A stretch of 64,000 nucleotides of DNA from Actinomadura sp. K4S16 (GCF_008327685.1 NZ_BDDE01000017.1:310001-374000), one strand, 5' to 3'. Shown: positions 50,031-59,337, numbered from the stretch's first letter. Program-made: numbers and translations. The notes: generated by a model from the sequence alone, not told the origin.

Positions 50031-50857
50031 CTCGCGCCGCCTCCAGCCGGTTCGATCTCGCCCCGAAGCAGGTCCCACAACTCGGCCTTCAGCTCCGCGC
50101 ACTCGGGCGAGTGCCGGACGTCCCCGCTGCGGGGGCGGCCGAACGGCGGGGTGCGCTCGGCCAGGACGCGGCCGGGGCGGGCGCTCATCACCAGCACCCG
50201 GTCGCCGAGGACGATCGCCTCCTCCAGGCTGTGCGTCACGAACAGGACGGTGCGCCGGTCCGCCTCGCAGATCGCCAGCAGCTCCTCCTGGAGGATGGTG
50301 CGCAGCTGCGCGTCGAGCGCGGCGAACGGCTCGTCCATCAGCAGGATCTCCGGCTCGACGGCGAGGGCCCGGGCGATCGACACCCGCTGCCGCATGCCGC
50401 CCGACAGCGCGGCGGGGTAGGCGTCGGCGAAGTCGGTCAGGCCCATCCGGGAGAGCCAGTCGCGGGCCCGCCTCGTCGCCTCCTTCCGCCGGACGCCCTG
50501 GACGTCCAGCCCGAAGCGGACATTGGCCAGGACGGTCTTCCAGGGGTAGATGCCGTAGTCCTGGAAGATCATCGCGGCCGGGTGCGGGGCGGCGGCGCGG
50601 ATCTCCAGGCGTCCCGCGCTCGGCCGCAGCAGCCCGGCGACCAGCCGCAGGAACGTCGACTTGCCGCATCCGGACGGTCCGACGATGCAGCAGAACTCGC
50701 CCGCCGTGATGTCGAGGTCGATCGGCCCGAGGGCGTGCACGTCCGCGCGGCCCCGGCGGAACCGGCGCTCGACGCCGGTCGCGCGGACGGCGGCGGGCGG
50801 TGGTTCCGGATCGTGCCGTGGGATCGCAGAACTCGTTCTGTTCTGGGCGAGTTCCAT
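50027..50857 (-). CDS. SsuB/TauB-type ABC transporter ATP-binding protein
   Basis: 276 residues; ATG 50857 follows GGAGGTGAGACC. Walker A GPSGCGKST, Q-loop MIFQDYGIYPW, signature LSGGMRQRVSIARAL, Walker B ILLMDEPFAALD and H-loop VTHSLEE are all intact. It is first in the minus-strand importer operon (ATPase, permease, binding protein). A TetR-type dyad lies 37 bp upstream, tying the importer to the catabolic genes. Confidence 0.92.
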   Translation of the reverse strand: MELAQNRTSSAIPRHDPEPPPAAVRATGVERRFRRGRADVHALGPIDLDITAGEFCCIVGPSGCGKSTFLRLVAGLLRPSAGRLEIRAAAPHPAAMIFQDYGIYPWKTVLANVRFGLDVQGVRRKEATRRARDWLSRMGLTDFADAYPAALSGGMRQRVSIARALAVEPEILLMDEPFAALDAQLRTILQEELLAICEADRRTVLFVTHSLEEAIVLGDRVLVMSARPGRVLAERTPPFGRPRSGDVRHSPECAELKAELWDLLRGEIEPAGGGAR

Positions 50858-50893
50858 GGTCTCACCTCCAAGGACGCAGTGGAAGTGACAATA

Positions 50894-50906
50894 TGACGGG
50901 TCGTCA
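50894..50906. promoter_or_regulatory. TetR-type operator (site 4) upstream of the ABC importer operon
   Basis: TGAC-GGGTC-GTCA, perfect inner arms with a five-base centre; the right flank GA fits the consensus and the left flank TA does not. It lies 37 bp upstream of the ATPase start on the minus strand. Confidence 0.65.
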
Positions 50907-50947
50907 GATATGTGCAATAGCCAACGGCGACCCTCTCCGGAGCGAGC

Positions 50948-52240
50948 TCAGCCGCCCGCCGTGCCGGAGACCGGGCGGGCCCCGCCCGCCGCGTCCGGTC
51001 CGCCGAGCGCGCCGGACTCGCGCAGCCGCGCGATCGCCGCCGGGTCGTAGCCGAGCACGTCGCGCAGGATCTCCCCGGTGTGCTCGCCCAGCTCGGGAGC
51101 CCGGCTCGGGATCCGGCGCCGCTCACCGACGAACCTGATCGGGCTCGGCAGCTGGTCGGTGCCGAGGCGCTCGGCCGGCAGCCAGGGCAGGCGGTCCTGG
51201 AACTGCGGGTCGGCGGCCAGCGTCCGGGGCGTGTTCACGGGCGCGATCGGCACGTCGTGCTCGACGCCGAACGCGATCCACTCGGCGCTGCGGCGCCCGG
51301 CGAAGATCTCCTTCAGCTCGTCGCGCAGCACGGTGTCTCCGACGGCGTGGTCGGCGTAGCGCGAGCCCGGATGGCGTTCGAACAGGTCGGGGCGGCCGAC
51401 GGCGGTACAGAAGTTGCGCCACAGCTCGCGTTCGGAGGCCATGAGCAGGATGTGGCCGTCCGCCGTCGCGTAGAACTGGTACCGCACCCCGTCGCGCATG
51501 CCGGCCGTTCCCGGCTCGCGCCGCCGGTACCCGTCGGCGCGGTTGCCGGTGACCTCGCTCTCGGGCCGCTCGTAGGCCCGCCAGGTCTCGCTGCGCAGCC
51601 AGTCCATCGACGCGGCGGCGTCCGACTGCGCGACCTCCAGCCGCCCGCCCACCCCGGTCGCCCGCGCGCGGACGACGGCGGCGAGGATGCCGAGGGCCGC
51701 GAACAGCGGCCCGGCGTTGATGCCCGTCGACGGGTGCTCGGGGATCGCCCAGTGGCCGTCCCCGGTCGGTTCCGGGCGGACTAGCCCGGCCCACGTGTCG
51801 AAGGCGACGCCGTGGCTCGGCAGGTCGCGGTACGGCCCCGTCTCGCCGTACCCGGAGATGCCGCAGAACACCAGGCGCGGATTGACCTCGCCGAGCACGT
51901 CGGGCCCGACGCCGCGACGCTCCAGGCCGCCCGGCCGCATCGCCTCCACGACGACGTCGGCGCTCCTGGCCAGGTCGAGGAAGACCTCCCGCCCCTCGGC
52001 GGTGCGCAGGTCGAGCACGATGCTGCGCTTGCCCCGGCTGATGTGCAGGTGCATCAGCGACACCCCCGACACGAGCGGCCAGGTCGTCTCGCGCAGGTAG
52101 TCGCCCCGCGGCGGCTCGACCTTGATCACGTCGGCGCCGAGGTCGGCCAGATGGGTGGTGGCGGCGCCGGGGCCGAGCATCGACGCCTCGACGATCCGGA
52201 CCCCGGCGAGCGGCGCGCCGGGCCGGGTAGGGGTTTCCAT
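50948..52240 (-). CDS. CaiB/BaiF family (class III) CoA transferase
   Basis: 430 residues; ATG 52240 with GGAGG upstream. GVRIVEASMLGPGAATTHLA, DLGADVIKVEPPRGDYLRE and DLRTAEGREVFLDLARSADV are the family N-terminal motifs, the second with the catalytic-Asp region. GISGYGETGPYRDLPSHGVA and AIPEHPSTGINAGPLFAALG follow. It moves CoA between acids. With the ADP-forming ligase it gives two ways to activate the imported acid. It stands behind a perfect TetR-type dyad. Confidence 0.9.
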   Translation of the reverse strand: METPTRPGAPLAGVRIVEASMLGPGAATTHLADLGADVIKVEPPRGDYLRETTWPLVSGVSLMHLHISRGKRSIVLDLRTAEGREVFLDLARSADVVVEAMRPGGLERRGVGPDVLGEVNPRLVFCGISGYGETGPYRDLPSHGVAFDTWAGLVRPEPTGDGHWAIPEHPSTGINAGPLFAALGILAAVVRARATGVGGRLEVAQSDAAASMDWLRSETWRAYERPESEVTGNRADGYRRREPGTAGMRDGVRYQFYATADGHILLMASERELWRNFCTAVGRPDLFERHPGSRYADHAVGDTVLRDELKEIFAGRRSAEWIAFGVEHDVPIAPVNTPRTLAADPQFQDRLPWLPAERLGTDQLPSPIRFVGERRRIPSRAPELGEHTGEILRDVLGYDPAAIARLRESGALGGPDAAGGARPVSGTAGG

Positions 52241-52290
52241 CGGGACCGCGCCTCCGAGAGCCGACCGGACGGGCGGCGTTCCCACCCGTT

Positions 52291-52307
52291 TCTGACTGTC
52301 CGTCAGA
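52291..52307. promoter_or_regulatory. TetR-type operator (site 5) upstream of the CoA transferase gene
   Basis: TCTGAC-TGTCC-GTCAGA, both six-base arms perfectly paired. This is the best example of the consensus, 51 bp upstream of ATG 52240. Confidence 0.75.
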
Positions 52308-52501
52308 TTAACGCCGCGAAGCCGGAACTGAAAGCCCGTCAGGTTCCGGTCCGCTCCGGGACGGCCTTCGAGAACGCCGGTTCGAGGGCGGCCGGTCTCC
52401 GTCGGCACCGCGCGGCAGGACCGCCGAGAAGCCGCGTTCAGGCCGCTTTCCATGAATGTCGTAGATCGGCCGACGGCGCCGGAGCCGGTCGGTAAGGTCC
52501 G

Positions 52502-55492
52502 ATGATCATGAAGCTGCGAGGGCGCACGGTCGTGCTGTACGGGGAGTTCTGGGAGATCGAGAGGGAGTCCGCGGTACGGCGGCTCCGGGCGCTCGGCGCA
52601 CGCGTGGCGCAGGACGCGACCGAGGAGACGGACCTCATCTTCCTCGGTCCCGGTGAATCAGGGCCGATTCCCCGCAACGACGCGATGCTCCGCACGCCGT
52701 ACTTCGACGAGGAAGCGCTGATCGGCATGCTGGAGCGGGAGGAAGGCGGGGCCGCGCCGGTCGAGGCCCCTCCCCGGCCGTTCGTGCCGGCCGCCGAACT
52801 GGCGGAGGCGCAGGCGTCCCACGATCTGTACTCGCTCCTGGACGGGGCCGACTGGTCGGCGTTCGCGCCGGCCCGCGACGTCCCACCGCTGCGGGCCCGG
52901 CTGGCCGAACTCGAACGCGCCGAGGGCGTGACCGACGCCCACCGGCTGGCCACCCGGCGGCTGATCGACACCGGCGCGGCGCGGCTCCAGCACCCGTACG
53001 GCCACGACACGGAGATCGTCGCCCACGCGATGAGCCCGGACGGCCGCTACCTGGCCACCGGCAGCTGGGTCGGCGACGACTACGACGCGGGCGGCGTCCT
53101 GCAGATCTGGGAGGTCGCGGCCGGACGGTGCGTCAACACCGTGCGCCGCATCGACGGCGGCATCGGATGGCCCGGCTACGAGCGCACGATCCAGTGGTCC
53201 GCCGACTCCTCCCGCATCGCCCTGGCCCACTCCACGAACATGGTGGGCGTCTGGTCCTTCGACGGCGAGCGGCTCGCCACGATCAGCGTGTCGGACGGCA
53301 ACTCGCGCCCCTCGCAGTTCGCCCTCTCCCCCGACGGGCGCAGCGTCTACTACCACTGCGGCACCAACGGCGACGGCGGACTCCAGGGCTGCGTCGTCCC
53401 GCTGGAGCACGGCCACCTGAACTGGCTGCCCAACCATGTGGAGACCGACCACCCGTACCTGATGGCGCGCCGGCTGCCCGAGTCCGTGCGGGCCCGCTTC
53501 GCGGAGCTCGAAAGGTACGAGGACGACTGGAAGGTCGGGCAGTGGATCGAGGATCCGGAGTGGTCGCCCGACGGCACCCGGCTGTTCGGGGGCAACGCCA
53601 TAGGCGTGGACGCCGCGACGCGCGAGGTCGTCTGGTACGCGCCCGGCAAGTTCGCCCGGCTCAGTCCGGACGGCCGTACCGTCGCCGCCGTCACCCGCCG
53701 CGGCCTGTTCCTGCGCGACGCGTCCACCGGGCGGATCCGCTGCGGCCCCTTCGCACTCGGCGGGCCCGTCTCGCTGCACTGGGCGCCCGGCCGCGCCGCC
53801 GACCGGCTGGCCGTCCTGACACCGCCCACGGGCACCGCCGAGACGGGCGGCGTCCACATCCTCGACGGCGAGCGCCTGGTCTTCAGCGCCAGGATCCCGC
53901 ATGCGGGGTGGGGGGACCGCGAGGGCGACCGCAACGCCTGGGCCTGGGCGCCCGGCGGCGAACGGGCCGCCTTCCTGACCATCGAGGGAACCGCCGAGGT
54001 CTGGTCGTTCGCCGACCCGGCGGACCCCCGGCCGGTCCGGAGCGTGCCCGCCGGGGGCGCCGACGCCGTGTACTGGGGCGCGGACGACACGCTGGTGCTG
54101 CTCGACGACGCGGTCATGCAGTTCGTCAAGGCCGAGACGGGCGAGGTCGTCGGCGACTTCTACTCGCTGTACGTCCCGCCGGGCCCGCGTCCGGTGGAGG
54201 ACGACCTCGCCGAGGAGTTCGAGGGGCGGATCTTCGCCCTCGGCGAGGACGACTGGGCGATGACCCTCCAGCCGGACGCCGTCATAGCTCCGGAGGGCCG
54301 CGAGGAGGAACTGGACGCCCTCCTCACCTGGGGGATCGGGTGGCGCCATGCCTGGCCGGTGCGCTGGGGCGAGCTCCGCGTCCTGCCCGGCGCCCTCGCC
54401 GCCGCCGACGTCCTGGACTCCGAGGACGGCGAGATCCTGCGCGAGTACCGGGAGGAACTGGAGGAGGCGGACGCCGGTGCGCCCGCCGAGTGGCCGCCCC
54501 CGAACACCGCGACCATGGACGACCTGTTCGAGGCGGCACGTGATTCGCTCGCCGGGCTCGACCGCTACAGCTGGGGCTCCCACATCGCCGACCACCTGCG
54601 GGCCGCCGCGCGGCTCCGGGCCCGGCACGGCGAACCCGAGGCCGCGATGGCCCTGGTCGGCGACATCCCCGAACCGGCGGGCCGGCTCGCCGCGGCGTCC
54701 GACGTCGCCGTGGTCCTCGCCCGGGCCGGGGACGTCCCCTCCGCCCGCAACGCCTTCTCCCTTGCCCGGTCGCTGATGCCCTCGGTGGACCAGAAGATGT
54801 TCGACGCCGACAGGTCCGCCTCGTTCGGCGCGGCCTGCCAGGCGATGGGGGACACGAGCACCGCCGAGCAGTGGTTCCGGCACGCCCGCGCGGCCATCAC
54901 CATCGAGCCCAACCCGTGGCAGGACCACATCGCCGTCATGCACTCGATGCTGGAGTGCGGGCGCGACGACCTCGTCCGGGCCCTCCTGGACGACCGCTCC
55001 GGGCATCCGCACGGGAGCTTCTTCTGGGACGCGGAGTGGCTCGTCCACCTGCTGCGCACCGGTCGCTTCGACCTGGCCCGCGAGTTCCAGGACCTGCCCG
55101 GCTGGGACGTCCCGTACGAGGTGCTGACGGTCCTCGCCGAGCTGGGATTCGCCGATCTGCTGGAGACCTGGGGGGACCATAACTGGGCGGTCGGCGACGA
55201 GCTCTTCGAGCCGGCCCGCCGGGGGACGCCACCGGTGCGGCCGCCGGCGCCGACCGACCAGGACGTCCGGGAACTGGCCGAGCGCTACGCCCGCATCCAG
55301 GGGATTCCGCACTCGCAGCGCCGGCGCCCGATCGAGGAGCTGATCAGGGCCGCCGCGGAGCGGGGGCACATCTCAGCCGTCCTCGACCTCCTGGAACGGC
55401 TGCCGGAGCGCGGTGACTTCAACGACCGCCCCTCGGCGGCGTTCGGTGCGATCTGGCTCCTCTTCACCGGCTTCGACCGGCCCCCGTTCTAG
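52502..55492 (+). CDS. BRCT - WD40-propeller - alpha-helical repeat fusion protein
   Basis: 996 residues from ATG 52502 (or ATG 52508). Residues 4-75 look like a BRCT domain: LRGRTVVLYGEFWEIERESA, VRRLRALGARVAQDATEETD, LIFLGPGE. From about 170 to 560, WD40-like blades repeat the AMSPDGRYLATGSW and QFALSPDGRSVYYH pattern, with IWEV, VWSF and LRDA ends. From about 640 on, TPR-like helices appear (EAAMALVGDIPEPAGRLAAA, ARNAFSLARSLMP, AEQWFRHARAAI). No export signal is seen. BRCT with WD40 in a bacterial protein is uncommon; NAD-ligase-type BRCT domains bind DNA or phosphopeptides. The function is unknown; it may be a scaffold sensing DNA or protein state. Confidence 0.7.
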   Translation: MIMKLRGRTVVLYGEFWEIERESAVRRLRALGARVAQDATEETDLIFLGPGESGPIPRNDAMLRTPYFDEEALIGMLEREEGGAAPVEAPPRPFVPAAELAEAQASHDLYSLLDGADWSAFAPARDVPPLRARLAELERAEGVTDAHRLATRRLIDTGAARLQHPYGHDTEIVAHAMSPDGRYLATGSWVGDDYDAGGVLQIWEVAAGRCVNTVRRIDGGIGWPGYERTIQWSADSSRIALAHSTNMVGVWSFDGERLATISVSDGNSRPSQFALSPDGRSVYYHCGTNGDGGLQGCVVPLEHGHLNWLPNHVETDHPYLMARRLPESVRARFAELERYEDDWKVGQWIEDPEWSPDGTRLFGGNAIGVDAATREVVWYAPGKFARLSPDGRTVAAVTRRGLFLRDASTGRIRCGPFALGGPVSLHWAPGRAADRLAVLTPPTGTAETGGVHILDGERLVFSARIPHAGWGDREGDRNAWAWAPGGERAAFLTIEGTAEVWSFADPADPRPVRSVPAGGADAVYWGADDTLVLLDDAVMQFVKAETGEVVGDFYSLYVPPGPRPVEDDLAEEFEGRIFALGEDDWAMTLQPDAVIAPEGREEELDALLTWGIGWRHAWPVRWGELRVLPGALAAADVLDSEDGEILREYREELEEADAGAPAEWPPPNTATMDDLFEAARDSLAGLDRYSWGSHIADHLRAAARLRARHGEPEAAMALVGDIPEPAGRLAAASDVAVVLARAGDVPSARNAFSLARSLMPSVDQKMFDADRSASFGAACQAMGDTSTAEQWFRHARAAITIEPNPWQDHIAVMHSMLECGRDDLVRALLDDRSGHPHGSFFWDAEWLVHLLRTGRFDLAREFQDLPGWDVPYEVLTVLAELGFADLLETWGDHNWAVGDELFEPARRGTPPVRPPAPTDQDVRELAERYARIQGIPHSQRRRPIEELIRAAAERGHISAVLDLLERLPERGDFNDRPSAAFGAIWLLFTGFDRPPF

Positions 55493-55508
55493 CCGCGGGC
55501 GTCGTCCG

Positions 55509-55544
55509 GCGCCCCTGCCCGCATCCGCTGGTGCGCAGGGGCGC
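55509..55544. terminator. Terminator-like hairpin between convergent genes
   Basis: Ten-base perfect arms GCGCCCCTGC (55509-55518) and GCAGGGGCGC (55535-55544) enclose 16 bases. The hairpin lies between the ends of the BRCT/WD40 gene and the convergent lipoprotein gene. It has no T-run. Confidence 0.6.
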
Positions 55545-55556
55545 GGAGCGGCGGTG

Positions 55557-56588
55557 TCAGCTCCCGGTGACGCGGATCGGAGCCCAGCGGAACGCGATCA
55601 CCTTGACGGTCCCCCGGCCCTTCGGCGGGACGTAGGTGAGCAGCTCGATGCGCTCGACCGTGGTGATGGCCCGCTTCATGCTGGAGCGGCCGGTGAACGG
55701 GCGGAGCAGGTCGCCCCAGTCCCGGTGCTTCCAGGTGATCCCGGCGCCCTTGCCCGCATGGCGGAACGACTCGGTCAGCTCGATCGCCGACCAGACGAGC
55801 GCGCCGCCGGACGTGGTGCGCACCGCGTACACCGGCGTCTTGGCCCCCGAGTAGGCCGCCGTGCCCGCCCAGCGCTGGGCGCGGAAGGTCTTGCGGTCCT
55901 GGAGCAGGCTGGCGCGCTTCTGCTTCGCCCAGGCCGGCACCGTGAACGAGCGGAGGTGCCCGCTCTGCGAGCCCCGGTTGACGGCGTCCGCCAGCGCGGG
56001 CGCCACCTGGTTCGGCGCGAGGACGAGCGAGGCGTCGGCCTCCGGGACGACGTCCGGGTAGTCGGCGACGTCCACGCCCGGCGCGATCGGGCCTTTCACC
56101 GGCTTGGCGGCCAGCGGCGCGTAGGCGGCGCGCCAGGGGCCGCCCTCCCGGTCCTGGACGAAAACGATGTGGTCCCGCACCGGCGGGTTCGCGCCGCGGT
56201 CGGTCATGACCGCGAAGAACCACTTGGGGTGGCCGGTGAACTTGGGGCTCGCCCCGAGGACCTGCCCGTACCTGGCCGGCTTGAACCGCAGCTTGTTCGC
56301 CTTGAAGATCCGGTACTTCGCGGCCTCCAGTTGCAGGGACGAACCGGTGTAGACGGTGGCGGCGCCCTTGGCGTTCAGCAGCTTGTGGACGGCGTTGGAC
56401 TGCGCGACATAGCGCGCCAGGACCGGTCGCACCTGCTGCTCCGTCAGCGCCGGGGCCGGCGGGGGCGGCGGGGCGCTCTCGCCGGGGGCGCCGGCCTCCT
56501 CCTTGGCCTTCCCGACGATCCCGCAGCCGCCGGCCGCCAGCGAGACGGCCAGGGCGAGCGCCACGGCGGGACGAGCATGCGGCAACAA
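55557..56588 (-). CDS. Uncharacterised secreted lipoprotein
   Basis: 343 residues if started at TTG 56588, which has GGAG six bases upstream; no ATG or GTG fits as well. The signal peptide LALAVSLAAGGC ends in a lipobox-like Cys, followed by a Pro-rich linker. The mature part starts LTEQQVRPVLARYVAQSNAV and contains several beta-rich stretches (WFFAVMTDRG, VYAVRTTSGGALVWSAIELT). I recognise no named domain beyond actinobacterial secreted proteins of this layout. It is convergent with the BRCT/WD40 gene and divergent from the ABC exporter. Confidence 0.75.
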   Translation of the reverse strand: MLPHARPAVALALAVSLAAGGCGIVGKAKEEAGAPGESAPPPPPAPALTEQQVRPVLARYVAQSNAVHKLLNAKGAATVYTGSSLQLEAAKYRIFKANKLRFKPARYGQVLGASPKFTGHPKWFFAVMTDRGANPPVRDHIVFVQDREGGPWRAAYAPLAAKPVKGPIAPGVDVADYPDVVPEADASLVLAPNQVAPALADAVNRGSQSGHLRSFTVPAWAKQKRASLLQDRKTFRAQRWAGTAAYSGAKTPVYAVRTTSGGALVWSAIELTESFRHAGKGAGITWKHRDWGDLLRPFTGRSSMKRAITTVERIELLTYVPPKGRGTVKVIAFRWAPIRVTGS

Positions 56589-56752
56589 GATGATCTCCAA
56601 TCGGGCCGGGCCCTGCGGCCCGCTCACCTGGCTCAGCGCCAGGAAGATCAGCACTGTCACATCTGTCGCAAATGTCGCGATCAGTTCGCGGGAGCGCCTC
56701 CGGTCACGGGGACTCGGCCCCCGCGGCAGGTTGGCGACATCGTGTTGGTATC

Positions 56753-56773
56753 TTGACGACATGATGTCGACAA
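56753..56773. promoter_or_regulatory. 21-bp near-perfect dyad before the ABC exporter operon
   Basis: Arms TTGACGACAT and ATGTCGACAA around a central G (56763), one mismatched pair. The dyad overlaps a possible -10 (TATCTT, 56749-56754) and the start of a nine-codon leader frame (56761-56790) whose TGA overlaps the permease ATG by one base. The likely ligand is the TetR protein encoded at the end of this operon. Confidence 0.6.
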
Positions 56774-56789
56774 AAGCGCGGGTGGGCTG

Positions 56790-57920
56790 ATGTTCCTCGC
56801 ACTTCGTGAGCTGCGGTTCGCCAAGGTCCGGTTCGGGCTGATGGGCGCCGTCGTCGGGCTGATCGCGGTCCTCATGGTGATGCTGTCCGGGTTGTCGGTG
56901 GGACTGGTCCGGGACGGGGTGTCCGGGCTGCAGAACCTGCCGGTCACCTCCTTCGCGTTCGAGCGCGGCGTCCAACACGACTCCGCCTTCTCCCGGAGCG
57001 TGGTGGACATGTCCGCCGTGGACGCCTGGCGGAGCCGGCCGGGCGTCGCGGAGGCCGCCCCCTACGGGAACACGCTCGTCAACACCAAGAGCGACCGCGG
57101 CGTGGACATCGACCTCGCGCTGTTCGGCGTGGCACCGGACTCGTTCCTCTCCCCCGAGGTGAGCGAGGGCGCGCGCCTGAGCGGCGCGGACGGCATCGTC
57201 GTCAGCGACACGGCCCTGGACGCCGGCCTGCGCATCGGCGACACGGTCACGGTCGCCCGCCTCGGGACGAAGCTGCGCGTCGTCGGTGCCACCCCGCGGC
57301 AGAACACCTTCGGACACGTCGACGTGGCCTACGTGCCCCTGCGCACCTGGCAGCTGATCAAGGCCGGTGCGGCGCCGGGCGACCCGGTGCCCGCGCACGC
57401 CACGCAGGAGATCACCGCCGTGGCGGTGCGCGCGAAGTCCGGCGCCTCGGTCGACCTGGCCGCGGGCGACGCCGCCGCCAGGACCGAGAGCCTCACTCTG
57501 GAGGAGTCCTACGGCGCCTCGCCCGGCTACACGGCCGAGACGTCCACGCTCCAGCTCATCCAGGTGTTCCTGTACGCCATCTCCGCACTCGTCGTCGGGG
57601 CGTTCTTCGCCGTCTGGGCCATCCAGCGCAAGCACGAGGTCGCCGTGCTGCGCGCCATGGGCGCGTCGAGAGGCTGGCTGCTCCGCGACGCGCTCACCCA
57701 GGCGTTCCTCCTCCTCATCGCCTCCGTCGCGATCGGCGCCGGGATCGGCGTCGGGCTCGGCTCGCTCATCACCGGCGGCGGGATGCCGTTCGCCCTCAGC
57801 GCCCCGAGCGTCACGGCCGCCGCCGCGGGCCTCGTCCTGCTCGGGCTCGTCGGCGCCGGGGCCGCCGTCGCCCGGATCGCGTCCATCGACCCGGCCACCG
57901 TCCTTGGAGGAAACCGATGA
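56790..57920 (+). CDS. MacB/FtsX-type ABC transporter permease
   Basis: 376 residues. One membrane helix at the N-terminus (FGLMGAVVGLIAVLMVMLSG), a roughly 200-residue external domain (MacB_PCD-like), then three helices (YAISALVVGAFFAVWAIQRK, AFLLLIASVAIGAGIGVGLG, AAAAGLVLLGLVGAGAAVAR). KHEVAVLRAMGASRGWLLRD is the FtsX-family coupling motif. It works with the ATPase encoded next to expel a peptide, lipid or drug, using energy without full translocation through a pore. It is coupled by an ATGA overlap to the ATPase gene. Confidence 0.88.
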   Translation: MFLALRELRFAKVRFGLMGAVVGLIAVLMVMLSGLSVGLVRDGVSGLQNLPVTSFAFERGVQHDSAFSRSVVDMSAVDAWRSRPGVAEAAPYGNTLVNTKSDRGVDIDLALFGVAPDSFLSPEVSEGARLSGADGIVVSDTALDAGLRIGDTVTVARLGTKLRVVGATPRQNTFGHVDVAYVPLRTWQLIKAGAAPGDPVPAHATQEITAVAVRAKSGASVDLAAGDAAARTESLTLEESYGASPGYTAETSTLQLIQVFLYAISALVVGAFFAVWAIQRKHEVAVLRAMGASRGWLLRDALTQAFLLLIASVAIGAGIGVGLGSLITGGGMPFALSAPSVTAAAAGLVLLGLVGAGAAVARIASIDPATVLGGNR

Positions 57921-58645
57921 CCGGCCAGACCACGCCGACCGCCGGGCCGCAGGAGGCCGGCGCGACCGACCGCCCCGGGCTGGTCATGGAGGGCGTCGGC
58001 CTGCGGCACGGCGACGGCGCCGAGACCGTCCAGGCCCTCGACGACGTCGACCTGGTGGTGCGCCCCGGAGAGCTTGCCGCGATCGTCGGCCCGTCCGGCG
58101 CCGGCAAGTCGAGCCTGCTCGCGGTCGCGGGCGGCCTCGCCCGCCCGGACCAGGGCACGGTCACGCTGGCGGGGGTCGATCTCACGGCCGCCGGCGGGCG
58201 GGCCAGGGCGAAGCTGCGGCGCGAGCACGTCGGGTTCGTCTTCCAGTCGGGCAACCTCATCCCCGCGCTCTCCGCCGTCGACCAGCTCCGGCTGCCGATG
58301 CGCTTCCGGCCGCGCCGCGCGCGGTCCGGCCGCGACCCCCTCGCGCTGCTGGAGGACGTGGGCATGGCCGGCAAGGCCGACCGGCGTCCCCACCAGCTGT
58401 CCGGCGGGGAGCGGCAGCGGGTCGGGATCGCCCGCGCCCTGGTGACCGAGCCGAGCGTGCTGCTCGTGGACGAGCCCACCGCCGCGCTGGACCGGGCGCG
58501 CAGCCACGAGATCGTCCGGCTGCTCGCCCGCGAGGCGGGGCAGTACGGCGTGGCGGCCATCATGGTGACCCACGACCACGACGTCCTCGAACACTGTGAC
58601 ACGGTGTACGAGATGATCGACGGGCGCCTGACCGCACTCGCCTGA
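57917..58645 (+). CDS. MacB/LolD-type ABC transporter ATP-binding protein
   Basis: 242 residues; ATG 57917 after GGAGGAAACCG. Walker A GPSGAGKSS, Q-loop FVFQSGNLIPALSAVDQLRL, signature LSGGERQRVGIARAL, Walker B VLLVDEPTAALD and H-loop VTHDHDVLEHCD. Typical of the LolD/MacB group that pairs with FtsX-type permeases. Confidence 0.92.
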   Translation: MTGQTTPTAGPQEAGATDRPGLVMEGVGLRHGDGAETVQALDDVDLVVRPGELAAIVGPSGAGKSSLLAVAGGLARPDQGTVTLAGVDLTAAGGRARAKLRREHVGFVFQSGNLIPALSAVDQLRLPMRFRPRRARSGRDPLALLEDVGMAGKADRRPHQLSGGERQRVGIARALVTEPSVLLVDEPTAALDRARSHEIVRLLAREAGQYGVAAIMVTHDHDVLEHCDTVYEMIDGRLTALA

Positions 58646-58701
58646 CGCCCCGGCCGGGCCGCCCGGCGGGCGCGACGACGGGACAGGGGAAAGGGGGCCG
58701 C

Positions 58702-59286
58702 GTGCCGAAGATCCAGGCGCCGACCGTGGCGGAGCACCGCGCCGCGCAGCGCGCCGCCCTGCTCGACGCCGCCCGCGGCCTGCTGTCCGAGGAGGCCGAG
58801 CGGGCCCCCAGCCTGGCGGACGTCGCCCGCCGGGCCGGGCTCGCCCGCTCCAGCGTGTACGCCTACTTCAAGTCCCGTGACGATCTGCTCGACGCCCTCA
58901 TCGTCGACACCTTCCCGCGCTGGTCCGCCTACGTCGAGGCGCAGATGGCCAAGGCCGGGACGCCCGGCGACCGGATCCTGGCCTACGTCTACGCCAACCT
59001 CCGCCTCGTCGCCCGCGGAGACCACGCGCTGGCCCGCGCCCTCGCGGCCACCGGCCGCACCGACACGCTGGCCAACTCCAGCCGGCTGCTGCACGACGAG
59101 CTCCAGACGCCGCTCCGCGCGGCCCTGGCGGAGCACGGCGCGTCCGACCCCGACCGGACGGCCGAACTCATCCAGTCGGTCGTCTACGCCCTGACACGGA
59201 TGATCGAGGAGGGCCTCGCGGAGCGCGCGGCCCGCCGGCTCGCCCACGAACTGCTCACGCCGTACCTGCGCTCCGCGACGGAGTAA
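58702..59286 (+). CDS. TetR-family regulator of the ABC exporter
   Basis: 194 residues; GTG 58702 follows AAAGGGGG. The HTH reads LADVARRAGLARSSVYAYFK SRDDL, a standard TetR recognition helix. The ligand domain follows. It is third in the exporter operon, 56 bp after the ATPase gene, and is the likely binder of the 21-bp dyad at 56753-56773. It probably responds to the exported compound. Confidence 0.85.
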   Translation: MPKIQAPTVAEHRAAQRAALLDAARGLLSEEAERAPSLADVARRAGLARSSVYAYFKSRDDLLDALIVDTFPRWSAYVEAQMAKAGTPGDRILAYVYANLRLVARGDHALARALAATGRTDTLANSSRLLHDELQTPLRAALAEHGASDPDRTAELIQSVVYALTRMIEEGLAERAARRLAHELLTPYLRSATE

Positions 59287-59337
59287 GCGGGACCGTCCCG
59301 CCACCGCGGCCGCCGCCTTCGCGCGGCACGCTCGCGG

